Origin: Anagrus nilaparvatae
Lineage: Eukaryota; Arthropoda; Insecta; Hymenoptera; Mymaridae
Length of the DNA: 64,000 bases
Reading direction: 5' to 3'
NCBI GenBank assembly: GCA_022575985.1
Contig: JAKSXM010000132.1
Span: 11,284,001-11,348,000 of the forward strand
Shown here: positions 34,902-46,357 of the stretch, in pieces
How the letters are laid out: each line of letters opens with the position of its first letter
How positions within the stretch are numbered: position 1 is the first letter of the stretch
Program-made: the position numbers and the translations under genes
Notes under the pieces: model-generated
Told to the model about the DNA's origin: nothing
Seen by the model: the letters and a program-made list of their open reading frames with translations, nothing else
The model's database searches: none

Positions 34902-35679
34902 TTAATATAAAATACAAAATATTATAAAAAAAAACTTTGCAAACATCAAAACAACATAAAATAAGAAATATACTTTGAGAGCCTAACACGTTAAATTCTA
35001 TAATTATAATGTAAGAAAATTGAAAACAAAAAAATCGAATTTTCGCTGTAAAAAGTCTTTAGATGTAAAAATTAAATATCTTAAAGTTAAAATTTCTTTT
35101 TTCAATGAAAATATCAATTTTTTTTTTCGGATACAAGCTTCCTAAAATAATTAATTATAAAGTACTTACATTTTTTAAGATTGCATACATATTTATATAA
35201 TTGTCCAATAAAACTGTTAACTTAAAAAATATTAAAAATTTGCTTACTCCTGTTGCAAGAATTTAAAAATAAATATTCTTAAATATTTAGCAAAGATACT
35301 AATAATTTATTTTTAAAATAATAATATGTAAATTATAAAAAAAATTTTTAATGCTCAACAACCAATAATAATTTTTATCATTTACAACAAAGTACATTAA
35401 CTGGAAGCTTAGAAAAAAAATTACACGAACAACATTGTATATTGAGATAAGGTAATAAAACAAATATAGCTATGCAAATTTTTAAAATCATGAATAAACT
35501 GTAAAAAGTAACTTGCTTAGATTAACAAAAAAAATAGAATGTTCACGAAACATTAGTAAATTTTCAAAAAAATTTGAAAATATTCGATAAAAATCGTAAA
35601 TTTACTAAATTCAGTATATTATCGAAAAATTCGAGAATTCTGGATTAAAATTTTAATGTGGTAACTACAAAAAAAATAG

Positions 35680-35915
35680 TTTTTTTTTTTAAATCGATGC
35701 ATTTTTCCCTGGCAATTCATTTCTTTATGAAAAAAATCATTTTTATGAAGTAAATTTCAATTTTTAGCTCAAAAACTGTGTTAAGTAAATTTTGCTACTT
35801 ACAGTTTTCAAAGGCTTTTGACCTAAAAATTGAAATTTAGTTTATAAAAATGATTTTTTACATAAAGAAATGAATTGCCAGGGAAAAAAGCATCGATTTA
35901 AAAAAAAAAAATTAT
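35680..35915. repeat. Imperfect 236-bp inverted repeat
   Basis: AAATCGATGC.TTTTTCCCTGG then CAATTCATTTCTTTATG recurs in inverse (CATAAAGAAATGAATTG, CCAGGGAAAAAAGCATCGATTT) around a centre near 35800. A related TTTTTCCCTGGCAAT piece is at about 36087. Probably a MITE; target duplications are not clear. Confidence 0.6.
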
Positions 35916-36424
35916 TCTTTTACGATGAAAATCAAGCGAGTAATGCATGTTTAAAGTTTAGAAACAGGCATTTTTCAAAATAGAACTTCAAACTTTTTTA
36001 AGACAAATTTGAGTAAAATCTTAAATTGACGATAACTTGGCTAAAATTCATCGGAAAAAGAAAAGTTTTTTTTTCTTCTAGAGTGATTTTTCCCTGGCAA
36101 TCAGATTTTTTACCTATTTTTTAAAAATTTTATTTACCTAAAAAGTTATTTTGAAAATTTGGGGTAGCTCAGACACGAAAAACACTGTTTTTGACATAAA
36201 AGTGGCAAAATCTTTTTGGCATCCATTGCCAACTTCGTGTTCACGTTTTTTTTTTGCATTCTATAGGGTTCAAACTATCGGAAAATCATGGTGGCAGTTG
36301 CGGCCTTGTAAATTTTTTTTTCTTCATTTTTGGTGCTCATAAAAAGTACTTTCTCGTAGAAATTCACATATACTTGATGAATTACTTTGGTTAGATAAAT
36401 TATTTTTTTATTTTTGTGATACCT

Positions 36425-36640
36425 AGGTAAAATCTTGATTTTTGATTTTTTGGAATATAAGCACGTTTTGAGACCCCAGGAAGCTAAAAAACGGGGTTTT
36501 TAAAAAAATCTCTGATGTGCGTGTGTATGTAATAATTTAATAATTTAATACCTCATTTTTTTCCATGAAAGTACTAATATCTAGAAGTATCGTTTTTACT
36601 AGATATCTTGAATCTTATAATTTAAAAAAAAAATTTTTTT
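36425..36640 (+). repeat. Dispersed composite repeat, copy 2
   Basis: Same module order as 12090-12490: TTGATTTTTGATTTTTTGGAATATAAGCACG, CAGGAAGCT, a TG/TATG microsatellite (about 36517-36530), then TTTCCATGAAAGTAC and TAGATATCTTGAATCT units. The spacer is shorter here. Confidence 0.65.
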
Positions 36641-36891
36641 CTCATAATTTTTGTCACCAAAAAATACAAAAAATGCCTTACAAGGGAAAAATAGAAAAAT
36701 TATAAGAAAAATGCCTTACAATTAGAAAAACGTCAAACTTTAATAAAAATGCAACGATGCATTATCCGGAAAATGCATCGTTGCCAAATGAATCAAAATT
36801 AGCAATGATAAGATTCGTTTGAATGTAAATATTGTAAATAATAGAATTAAGGGTAGAATTAATCATATTCATATTTTTAGAACATTCTAGA

Positions 36892-37290
36892 TGTAACGAT
36901 TAATAATTATTACTTAATTATTAAATCAATTAAAAATATTAAAATATATAAAAATACAAAATAAAATGTAACACATAAAAAATATAATAAAACAAATGTG
37001 ATAGAACAGTTAAAATGCATTGTAAAACAAATAATTAGTTATAATTCGCATTTTAACCGTTCTAAGAATCGTGGTGAACTTTCTGGAAGCAGTTACGTCA
37101 TAACTTGCAAATCTGTCTCTCGGGTATAAATACCGGGACAGATTTCGATACAAGTTGAGACGTTCGTCAGGTTTCTTAGGGTTCACTCTATGTAAAGCAC
37201 ATTGAATAAATTAATACCTGTTATGCATTTAACTGTGTAGTCTTTATTCTGTCTCAATAATCATTCTGTCTTTTTTAAGTTCAACAGCAC
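36892..37290 (+). repeat. Possible solo LTR
   Basis: Starts TGTAACG and ends ..TTCAACA. It contains a TATAAATACC box (about 37126), a downstream AATAAA (about 37203) and then T-rich and GT-rich sequence, which is the order of U3, R and U5 in an LTR. Composition is less AT-rich from 37020 on. I could not find target duplications or an internal region, so the borders are approximate. Confidence 0.35.
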
Positions 37291-37440
37291 ATAATTTTTA
37301 CTGCCCTTGATCGTTACTGGTTAACGTATCTTGGGTCTTAAGGGTCCTGGGCCCAAAAAGCCGGGATTGTGTTAGACAGGAATAAGTTAAAAAGTGAATA
37401 ATTTCGTTGTGCAGGACTGGTCCATATAAAGACCTTACAG

Positions 37441-38430
37441 AGTTCAATACATTTGAAACACCAAATTACACCAAATGGTTATGGATGAGTTTGCTATGTT
37501 GAAAAAACATGCCAACTACCCTCCGTTCATTCCAATGGGCCTTCTGGGCCTAGTAACGCAGGGCTCAAAGTTATAAAATAGGATTTTTTGGTAATTTTCA
37601 ATGAAATGCCAAAATCTCACAAGTTAACCAAAACTCTTCTGGTTGGTTTCATTTTTTTGTTTTAAGTAACACCTTTCATACACCGTAAACCGTAATTTAT
37701 TATCACTAATTCTCTCATCACTATAGCCAATTAACCAGACGGTCATTTTTGGCTAAAAATGACCAATTTTTAAATTGCTGCCAAATTTGTAATTTCTGAC
37801 AAAAATGGGTTTTATAGGTTTGAAAAAATTTGTACAAGTTTCAAGTTTCCAAAATTTCTTTACTTTACCCTTTTTAATGATTTGTTAACTAGATATGATA
37901 ATTTGAAGTCACAGTCCCAATTTTACGATTTTTTAAAAAATTTCATTTTTAACATTAACTTTGAAAAGCCATTTCTTGAAAACAACTCAAGGAAATGAGA
38001 CGAGTAAAAAATTTTTTGAAATTGAAGCTTGTAGAAATTTTATGAGACTTATAAAACCTATTTTCGTCAAAAATTACATATTTGGCACGAATTTAAAAAT
38101 TGGTCTTTTTTAGCAAAAAATGACCATTTGGTTAATTGGCTTAGCCATAGTGATGAGGGAATTAGTGATAAAAAATTTTGGTTTACGGCGAATGAAAGGT
38201 GATATTTAAACCAAAAAAATGAGACCAACCAGAAGAGTATTGGTTAACTTGTGAGGTTTTGGCGTTTCATTGAAAATGACCAACTAACCCTATTTTATAA
38301 CATTGAGCCCTGTGTTTCTAGGCCAAGAAGGCCCATTGGAATGAACGGAAGGTAGTCGGCATGTTTTTTCAACATAACAAACTCATCCATAACCATTTGG
38401 TGTAATTAGGTGTTCCAAATGTATTGAACT
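37441..38430. mobile_element. 990-bp foldback element, imperfect palindrome
   Basis: Begins AGTTCAATACATTTG.AACACC and ends with the inverse. Arms of about 490 bp pair along almost their whole length, with a centre near 37930. Many single-base differences show it is older than the one at 14922. Target duplication is not evident and no coding frame was recognised. Confidence 0.75.
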
Positions 38431-38435
38431 ACCCT

Positions 38436-38700
38436 TGGTAGTACTCAATTTCTTTCTATGAAAGTACGAATATCTAGAATTATTGTTTTAAAAGGGGTTT
38501 TCCATCTGATAAGTAATTTTTCGAAATTTTTTTTTTCAAAATTATTTACGTAAAAAAATTAAAAAAACACCATAATTTTTTTTCTTTTTGAACGAAGTAC
38601 TTAATTTTTTTTCTATGGAAGTACTAATATCCAGAATTATCATTTTTACTCGATAACTCCCGTCTGATACCTAATTTTTCGACATTTTTTTTTCAAAACA
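38436..38700 (+). repeat. Two tandem units of the 'tatgaaagtac' repeat
   Basis: Units at 38440-38540 and 38585-38700 share TAGTACTCAAT/TAGTACTTAAT, TTCTATG.AAGTAC.AATATC, a TTTTTACTCGAT-like block and TCTGATA..TAATTTTTCGA. Related units occur at 12360-12490, 36545-36620 and 42465-42600. Confidence 0.55.
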
Positions 38701-39299
38701 TTTTTCATAAAAAAATTTTAAATAAAGAATTATTTTTTTTCTTTTGGAACTTAGTACTTAATATTTTTTTATGAATTTATTATTTTCTTAATTGTTTCAT
38801 ATTTAATTATTACTTGATACTTAGATATGATTTCCTAGATAATTTCCTTTTATATTTCTACTTCTTTATACAACAAAAAGATTTTAAATATATTGCAGCG
38901 CAGCAGTCTGATGCTTATAAATCCTTGTTATTTTTTAAAATAAGCAAACATTCCATGTATTTATATATTCTAAAAATTTTGCAGTGAAATTTATTATCAA
39001 ACAGTTACCGGTGAAAATCGATATTAAAAAATAAAAAATGAAAAAATAGTAGTGCAAAAATTATTTAAAACTAACATATTCCTGGAAATTCTATTATAAG
39101 TAATATTTTCCGGAAACGCATGCTAAAAACAAGATATTAAAAAAATTTACTGTGTTTATTATTTTTTTTAAACAAAAAGAGAAGCAATTAAATTTTATGT
39201 AACTATTAAGATTGCATGATTTTAGTTGATTTTTATTTGCATAAATGAGCAGTAAAATTTCAATATTCGTCAATACTGAATTCAATTTTCAAGCTAAAC

Positions 39300-40108
39300 A
39301 TGAAGATTTATCTACTAGCTATTTTTGCTCTACTTTTAGTAGTAAGTTTGATTTAAATGTATTTTTTCTAATTATTTTTAAGAACATCTACTTGTATAAA
39401 AGAAAATATTATTTTAAATTATAGGGATTTGTAATTAGCGATAACGATGGAAAAAAACTGTATATAGAAAAATTTGAGGAGTACATAGAAGAAATGAAAC
39501 CTGTAACAAAAGGTAATTTTTCAATAATTTTACAAATTATGTTAATTTTATAATAATTTTACCGTTTATTTACGTTTATAGAGGACTGCAAAAGTAGAAA
39601 TGATCCAACTTCTAAATGTCATTGTTTAGATTATTGTATATATCGAAAACTAAAAACCGTAAGTAGACTTAAAATGTCTATTACTATTTAAATCTTACAA
39701 TAAATAATTTTAACTGAAAAACCGCTCTTAAAACTTGATTCTTAACATAATAGCGTATAAATTAACAAAAAGATAAACTCAACTATAATTTATACTGCTA
39801 CGATCTTTATTCAGTTTGTTATAGGTAGACGAAAAATGCAATTTTAATGCTGATGATTTGATAGCTCACATAATTAAAAAAATGCCTCAATTAGAAGCTG
39901 ACAAGAAGCAAGAGTTTGAGAAATGTTATACCGAATGTATGAATTTATTAAATTATTAAATTACTTGAATATTGATAACCATTTGAGTAAAAATTTTTTA
40001 GTACAAAACAAGGAAATGGAACATTGTGCTAAATGCAACGAAATCAAATACTGCTTGCAAAAATTAACCACAAAGAAGGACAATAAAGAAGGCGAGGGTG
40101 AAATTTAA
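39300..40108 (+). CDS. Secreted odorant-binding-protein-like protein
   Basis: Odorant-binding proteins carry small hydrophobic ligands in sensory lymph or other secretions. Five exons splice in frame: 39300-39341, 39425-39512, 39582-39658, 39825-39936 and 40002-40108, giving 141 residues. Exon 1 is a signal peptide (MKIYLLAIFALLLV). Cysteine spacing fits the classic OBP fold from C2 on: C58-X3-C62, X40 to C103, X11 to C115, X8 to C124. Extra cysteines at 46, 56, 74 and 118 are unusual, and the first classical cysteine does not sit at the expected ~26 residues before C2; C46 or C56 may replace it. The C-terminus is short and acidic/lysine-rich (KKDNKEGEGEI). Exon 4 could also read through to a TAA at 39958-39960 if the last intron is retained. 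A C-terminal relative lies 1.4 kb downstream. Confidence 0.75.
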
Positions 40109-40199
40109 AATGAATAACATGTTAATAACATTAACGAAAAACATTGATTTTATATTATTTTATGTAAGACTCAATTTTTAGTTGTATTATGAAAAAATA

Positions 40200-41520
40200 A
40201 AATTTTTTTGTTTTGGATCCATGAGGTGCAGTTATACTTATTTATCCGTAAAGTATTATAATATCCGTGAATTAAAAAAATTCAGTCCAGACTACATTCA
40301 AAAAAAGAATTTTCATTTAATTTTGAACATATGAAATGTGGAAATTTCATAACTCAAAATATTAAATGTTTTTACGCAGCATTTTCATGTAATTTAAATA
40401 TCATTCATACTAGTTTAGATGCGGAACCTTATTTCCAACGATTTTCTTGCAAGATTAGCTGCCTATTGAATTTCTATAAATTTTATATTCTTAAGTGCAA
40501 AAGTCTGATAATAAAATATGTTTTTGGTTAAAATACAGTAAACAAAAAGATATCTATACCCGTTGGAAAATTTTAAGGCATTTTTAGGGAAAAACTGCAC
40601 TAACCATAAAATTCAGTTAAAAATTCATAATATAAAAAAAAATTAAAAACTATCACGAAATTGCTTACACTGCGTAAAATGGTTATTATAATATTTATTA
40701 TCTTTGTTTATTAGAAGCTGAAAAAAACTGAAATTTTAAGGTTCATGATAAAATGGCTAATATAATATCTTACAAGAAGGGTGATTTTACCAATTCTTTT
40801 ACCCAAGGTTAAAATTCTTTACATTATTAATAAAACTTGTGCATATAATAAATGAAACTGTACTGGAAAAATTAAGGAAAATATAATACTTTTGTAAAAA
40901 TTTTTATTGAAAATGTAATTTTAACATGGAACATGTTCATTGGATGGGGTATTTGAAAAAGTATGGCTCGGCAAGGCGGGGGGGGGGGGGGGTGAAAAAT
41001 TGACGTTTTTATGGGGGGGGGGTAAAATGGACTTAGAATATTTTCAATTTAGGGACTTAAAATATTTTGAAGAAGGAGTTAGGGCCTGATCAGGCCCTGA
41101 TAAGAACATGAACTTAGAATACTTTAAGTTTATGAATTTAGGTTAGTTTATATTTCAGGAATTATTGTAATTTCGGTTTCTGGATTTATTACCGTTATGA
41201 GTGAACAAGTTCCATGCTCGTTGGTTGTGTAGTTACACAAACCAGTTATAAATTTTTTGTATTTATATACAGAAAATCACTCAACTTTAAATTGCTTTTG
41301 GAGGAAAATAAAAGCCATATGTATTTTTTAAGCAATGCATCGAAGAAATTCCGGAAATAAAAAAGGTATTTAAATAATCTCAGCAGAGTTATGCGTTTTT
41401 GCTGAAACAAAATAAATATATTGCCTTGATAAATGCATTTTGGAAAAAAAATGAGGGAGGTTTTTGTCATTTATAATTTAAAATTTTATAATAGAGATTT
41501 GATTAATTGTAAATTGTTTG
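40200..41520. other. Intergenic stretch with poly-G tracts
   Basis: No gene seen apart from chance frames. Two poly-G runs lie at about 40977-40992 and 41014-41022. The palindrome GGGCCTGATCAGGCCC is at about 41083. Confidence 0.5.
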
Positions 41521-41530
41521 ATTCATGCAG

Positions 41531-41810
41531 CTAAATTCTGATGGTACAATTAATTTCGAAATTATAAAAAATAAAATTAACAATCCTTCTCCAAACGTGA
41601 CTGAAGATCAGAAATCAGAAATGTTGGATTGCGTAAATAATTCCATGTAATTTTAAGAACAGTTTTTAAAAAATTTTTAAAAAAATTTCTTTAAAAAAAT
41701 TTTTTTTTAAAATTATAGTGGAAAGCCAAAATTCAGCAGATATTTGTGGCCAAGCGTATTCAGTAAAAGGCTGCATGTATCACTGTCACAGTCCACTTGG
41801 TTTCTCCTAA
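41531..41810 (+). pseudogene. OBP-like gene fragment, out of frame
   Basis: Two exon-like pieces: 41531-41646, following a TGCAG acceptor (a DGTINFEIIKNKI block and a QKSEMLDCV C4-like motif), and 41719-41810, following TATAG. In the second piece ICGQAYSVKGC gives the C5-X8-C6 spacing of OBPs. The second piece begins in the same codon phase as exon 5 of the gene at 39300. However, the best donor (AT|GTAATT at 41647) joins the pieces out of frame, and no upstream exons were found. Most likely a decayed tandem duplicate. Confidence 0.5.
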
Positions 41811-41977
41811 AGATCCTTGTCTTAAGAAAATTGAACCTAAAAATTCATCAATGTAATAGGCTTATATTCTTCTAATATGCAATAATGCAAGCATTGCCAG
41901 CAAAAACTTTATACGAAATTCATTTTCTTTATAAAATATTAGATAATAATTAATAAAATAATAAAGTATTAGAAAAT

Positions 41978-42440
41978 AATAGATAATATATTTTTACATT
42001 TTTGCGATATATTTTGATTATGCATAGACAGAGACCATGTAAATAGATAAATTACTGGTTAAATTTTTTTTTTTTAATATGTCTCAAAATGTTCAAAATG
42101 GTCTGATTTGTGAAAATAACAGTTAATATATTTTTACTTTTTCTGACATATTTTAATTATACATAGGCAGCGATCATGGAGATAGAGAAATAACTGGTTC
42201 AAATTTTTTTTTTTTTAAATATGGCTTAGAATGATCAAAATGTTCTGAAACATGAAAATAACAGCACATATATTTTTACATTTATACGATTTAGTTTGAT
42301 TATGTATAACTAGGGACAATGCAGATGGAGAAATTATTGGTTCAAAAAATTTTTTTTTAAATACTGCTCAAAATGTTGAAAATGGTCTGAATCATGTTAA
42401 TAACAGGTAATATATTTTACATTTTTTCGACATATTTAAT
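41978..42440 (+). repeat. Tandem repeat, 142-bp unit, about 3.3 copies
   Basis: The anchor AATAAC ends at about 41980, 42120, 42262 and 42404, a steady 142-bp period. Each unit contains an AATATATTTTTAC start, TTGATTATGCATA-like and GGAGATAGAGAAAT.ACTGGTT-like blocks, a long T run and CAAAATGGTCTGA. Units are moderately diverged. It directly follows the OBP fragment. Confidence 0.8.
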
Positions 42441-42464
42441 TACACAAATATACACTAGTACTAG

Positions 42465-42600
42465 TATAGTTTTTACTTGGTCTCGAATCTAATAATTAAT
42501 TTTTTGAAAATTTTTGTCTCAAAATTGATTTCACCAAAAAATGCAAACACCTAATTTGTTTCTATGTCAGTATTAGTTATATAAATATCGTTTACAATCA
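42465..42600 (+). repeat. Diverged copy of the 'tatgaaagtac' repeat family
   Basis: Contains TTACTTGGTCTCGAATCTAATAA then TTAATTTTTTGAAAATTT, and TTGTTTCTATGTCAGTA, matching the order in the units near 12360 and 38440. Confidence 0.45.
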
Positions 42601-42689
42601 AAATTCGGATTCTGCAGAAATCTTACTGTTTATTTATTTATTTATCTGTTTCATAATAAATAATTTATATTTTAAAAAATATATATTTC

Positions 42690-43480
42690 TTTTCCAATCA
42701 TTTTTTGAATTTTACCAATTTTCTCATGTTGTAAATTAATTAAAATATTTTTGGAGTCCAAAGCAGAACCCAAGAATTCACATATCTTTGGTAGTGTTAG
42801 TGAGCTTTTTTCTAGATTGAATATAAAGCCTAAGAAAGAAAAAATTTAATTAAAAATTTTATGTTACTACTACACTCTTCTTTTGTAGCTCCAAATATCA
42901 ATAAATCTTTGAGATAAACTATTATTCTAACCCCTAGTTGTCTACGGAATTCTATTACGTGTTCCAGAAGTTTTGTAAAGACAAAGGGGCCAAACTAAGA
43001 GCTGTAAACTGGAAAGTTCGATTATTAAACCTAAATCTTAAATATTTTTTATATAAAGGACAAATGGGTACCGATAAATATGCATCTTTAAGATCTACTC
43101 TCTGCACATATAGTCATTTGAATCAATCATATCTAAAGCAGAACAAATATCCTCAAGTTTGAAGTATTGTGTTTGTACAAATTTTTTAAAACTTTTAAGG
43201 TTTAATATAAAGCGATTTGTTCCATCTAGCTTGAAAACTATAAAATAATAGGATAAAAATTGATCTAAGGTCTCATTAGTCTCCTCAATTGCCTCCGTGT
43301 CTTTCATGTTCTTAATACATTGTTGAATATTTTCTCTTTCGTTGATGGAAAAAGTTAATTGTGGGGGAGGTTTGTTCTGTTTTATTAAAGATAAGAGAGG
43401 TATTTGGTATCCCTTTACAATACTTAGTATAAATTTAAGAAAAATCTTTTTTTGTCTCATGTAATGCATTTGTTATTGAC
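42690..43480 (-). pseudogene. DIRS-like retrotransposon reverse transcriptase fragment
   Basis: Read on the minus strand, 43469 to 43095 encodes a frame with GYQIPL, INERENIQQCI, QFLSYYFIVFKLDGTNRFIL and FKLED. After a frameshift near 43100 it continues as VDLKDAYLSVPICPLYKKYL, then ALDSKNILINLQHEKI to about 42700. The order (GY.IP, RFILNLK, DLKDAY) is that of DIRS-type reverse transcriptases, a tyrosine-recombinase group. The catalytic box reads YLKD where YLDD is expected, so it is dead. Confidence 0.7.
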
Positions 43481-43924
43481 GCCCGCCTAGAATGCAAGGC
43501 CAGGAAATTCATTTTTCTAATTAAGTATCGTAATATACTATTGTTTTTTTTATTTTTTTGTTTTTTTTTTTTGCTTTTTCATCTGTAAAAAGCAGAAAAC
43601 AAGGATTACAATGACGAGATTTTCCCTGTTTTCTTGCAGAGTCAACATGGACAAAGATTTTTCATTTTTTTAAACTTTTGAACATTAGTATAATAAATTT
43701 TTAATATCATACAACTTTTTTTAATAATAATTATTCTGTATGACAAAGGCTCAGTTCTCAGAAAAACAGATAATAATAATGAAAAAAGTTATGATATCAT
43801 AGTTCCATGTAGATCGTGGTAATAATCTTCACAAGTGAAATCATAAACATGATCAAAAATGTCATTTATGGTCTGTAAAGCATTAGATAAATTTTTTACG
43901 TTTTTCTTACTTGTTAAACTTGAT

Positions 43925-44080
43925 TTTTAAGTTGTTTAATCTTCGACGTTATTAAATACCTCTTCAAAAAATTTTACATTTCTACTAAAAATTATTTCAT
44001 TTCTTTCTTCAATACAAAAATTATAAGTTTTTTGATCAGCTGTATAAACTGCAAAAATAACCTTAATTGATACTTGTCCA
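43925..44080 (-). pseudogene. Ty1/Copia fragment, post-integrase part
   Basis: On the minus strand: VIFAVYTADQKTYNFC then NEIIFSRNVKFFEEVFN, ending at TAA near 43935. This is the block after the Copia integrase (family pattern: VGY..KAYR......ISRDV.F.E). It is separated from the integrase core at 46682-46925 by the inserted LINE. Confidence 0.65.
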
Positions 44081-44099
44081 TTGTCCATTTTTCTTCTTT

Positions 44100-46326
44100 T
44101 GTCTTTTTTTACATATCGGTAATAAAAAAATAAAAGATACAGTCAAAAAAATTAAAATTATAAACTATAAAAAATTAAATTTAGCTGCTACTCAAATTGA
44201 CTGGAATAAAATCTTAAAAATTAATGACCCCATACTTGCTTTAGCTAATTTAAAGGAACTTATACATAGGTGTGTTGACTTTGCTAGTAAAAATACTTGT
44301 TTAAGGAAAAATTACAAAAAATTCAGAAAAGACTGGATGACTAATGGTATTCTTATTTCCTCAAAATATAAAGAGTATCCCTATAATTTAATAAAAAATA
44401 ACAAGAGTAATAACTATCTACTAAGAAAATACTATAATAAGTACTGCAAAATACTAAAAAAAGTCATTACACTTGCCAAAAATTTAAATGATAACACTAA
44501 TGCTAAAAATTCCCTAAGCTCTTCCAAAAAAATCTGGGAGTTTATTAATAACAAGCTTGGGAATAGCAATAATACTTCTAAGAGTATTGATGTAAAACAA
44601 CTAAAACATAATGGAATGATTGTTGATGACAATAAGGAAATTGCAGATCTTTTTAATTCTTTTTATAATAGCATTGGTAATAAACTCTCTAGTGAGATCC
44701 CTGACTCCATTATGAATCTAGAATCAATAAACAATAATACTAATTCTATTTTTTTTAGAGCAACTAATAGTGCTGAAATTTCTAAAATAATTAATGATAT
44801 GGGTCTTAAACGTGGGGGAGTTGATGGCATTAATATTAAGACTATCAAAGTACTACGCCCCTATATAATAAATTCTCTTGCCTACATATTTAATATGTGT
44901 ATATCTAAAAGATTTTGGCCAGAGGATCTTAAAAAGGCGAAAATAATTCCCATTTATAAAAGTGGTGAAAAACTTTTAATGACCAATTACAGACCTATAT
45001 CATTGATATCTAATTTGGAAAAAATTTTTGAAAAGATAGTTTTTAACAGACTATATTCATTTTTTAAAGTTAATAATTTCATTTCTGCCAGACAATTTCG
45101 GTTTCTGAGGGGTGTGGGAACGAGTCATGCTCTGCATAATGTTACTGAACTTATTCACCATGGATTAAATAATAATAAGGCAGTAATTAGCACGTTTTCG
45201 GACCTCTCAAAGGCCTTTGACACTGTTAATCATGGTATTTTATTAAAAAAACTAGAGGGATATGGAGTTAGGGGAACTCCTTATAATTTGATTAAGAGTT
45301 ATCTTACAAACCGCCTACACAGCGTTAGATTCGGCGAGGTGACAAGTGACTACAGAGTCATTAATATAGGAGTTCCTCAAGGATCTATTCTAGGCCCTTT
45401 TCTATTCTTAATTTATATTAATGATCTTCTTCATTTGGCGCCTCATATTTTCTCTTATGCTGATGATACTGCGGTGTTTAGTGTAGCCAGTAGTTGGTTA
45501 CAGGCTAAGACTCAAATGAGTGTAACCTTAGACAATATCAATGACTGGTTTATTGCTAATAAGTTAACTCTTAACCTTGATAAATATGTATTTATAACTT
45601 TTGGTTGTAACAAAAAAAGTATTCCTAATGATAATTTTAAACTAACTATTTCTAAACATAGTTTAAAAAGAGTGACTAAGTTTAAATATTTAGGCATATT
45701 TATCGAACAGTTTTTGAAATGGAATAACCATGTTGAATTTATAATCAAGAGAGTAAAATACCTACTATTTATTTTCTATAAACTTAAATTTATTCTTAAA
45801 AATATTTTAAAAATAATTTACTTTTCGCTGTTTTTAGGGGTAGTGTCATACGCTATCTCGGTTTGGGGATGTGCTTATGACCGTGCTCTAAAAACTCTTC
45901 AATCTTATCAAAACAAAATAAAAAAACTTATTCATTCTGATAATCTTACTATGCTTACCTTGAAACAACTATTTAAAATAAATTCCTTATGCTATTATTA
46001 TAAAGATTTGAAAAATGAGTTTATTAACACCAAAGTTAGAAACAGAAATAAATTATTGACTTTACCCAGGATTAAAAAAACAATTTTCTTAAAATCTCCT
46101 TACATAGTATCATTAAAAAACTATAATTTGTTACCTATTGCACTAATAAATATTTCATTTAAAAATCAAAGTTCATTAAAATTTAAATTGATGCAATACT
46201 TTAGTACACTAAGTACATTCTAGTCAGTACTTTTAGTCATTATGTTTAGTCATTATGTTTATGTTACTCTCAAATTCTTAAATGGAACACATATGACAAT
46301 TTTTATATAGTATATTGTAAAATAAG

Positions 46327-46357
<31 letters not shown>

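Noticed and set aside
40331..40531. 66-codon cysteine-containing frame after the OBP gene
   Set aside because: Cysteines do not follow an OBP pattern and there are no splice signals joining it to neighbours.
40977..41022. Poly-G runs (also 28239-28254, 49590-49603 and 51518-51527 as poly-C)
   Set aside because: Homopolymers alone carry no call; only the two next to the Gypsy accessory frames are mentioned as possible polypurine tracts.
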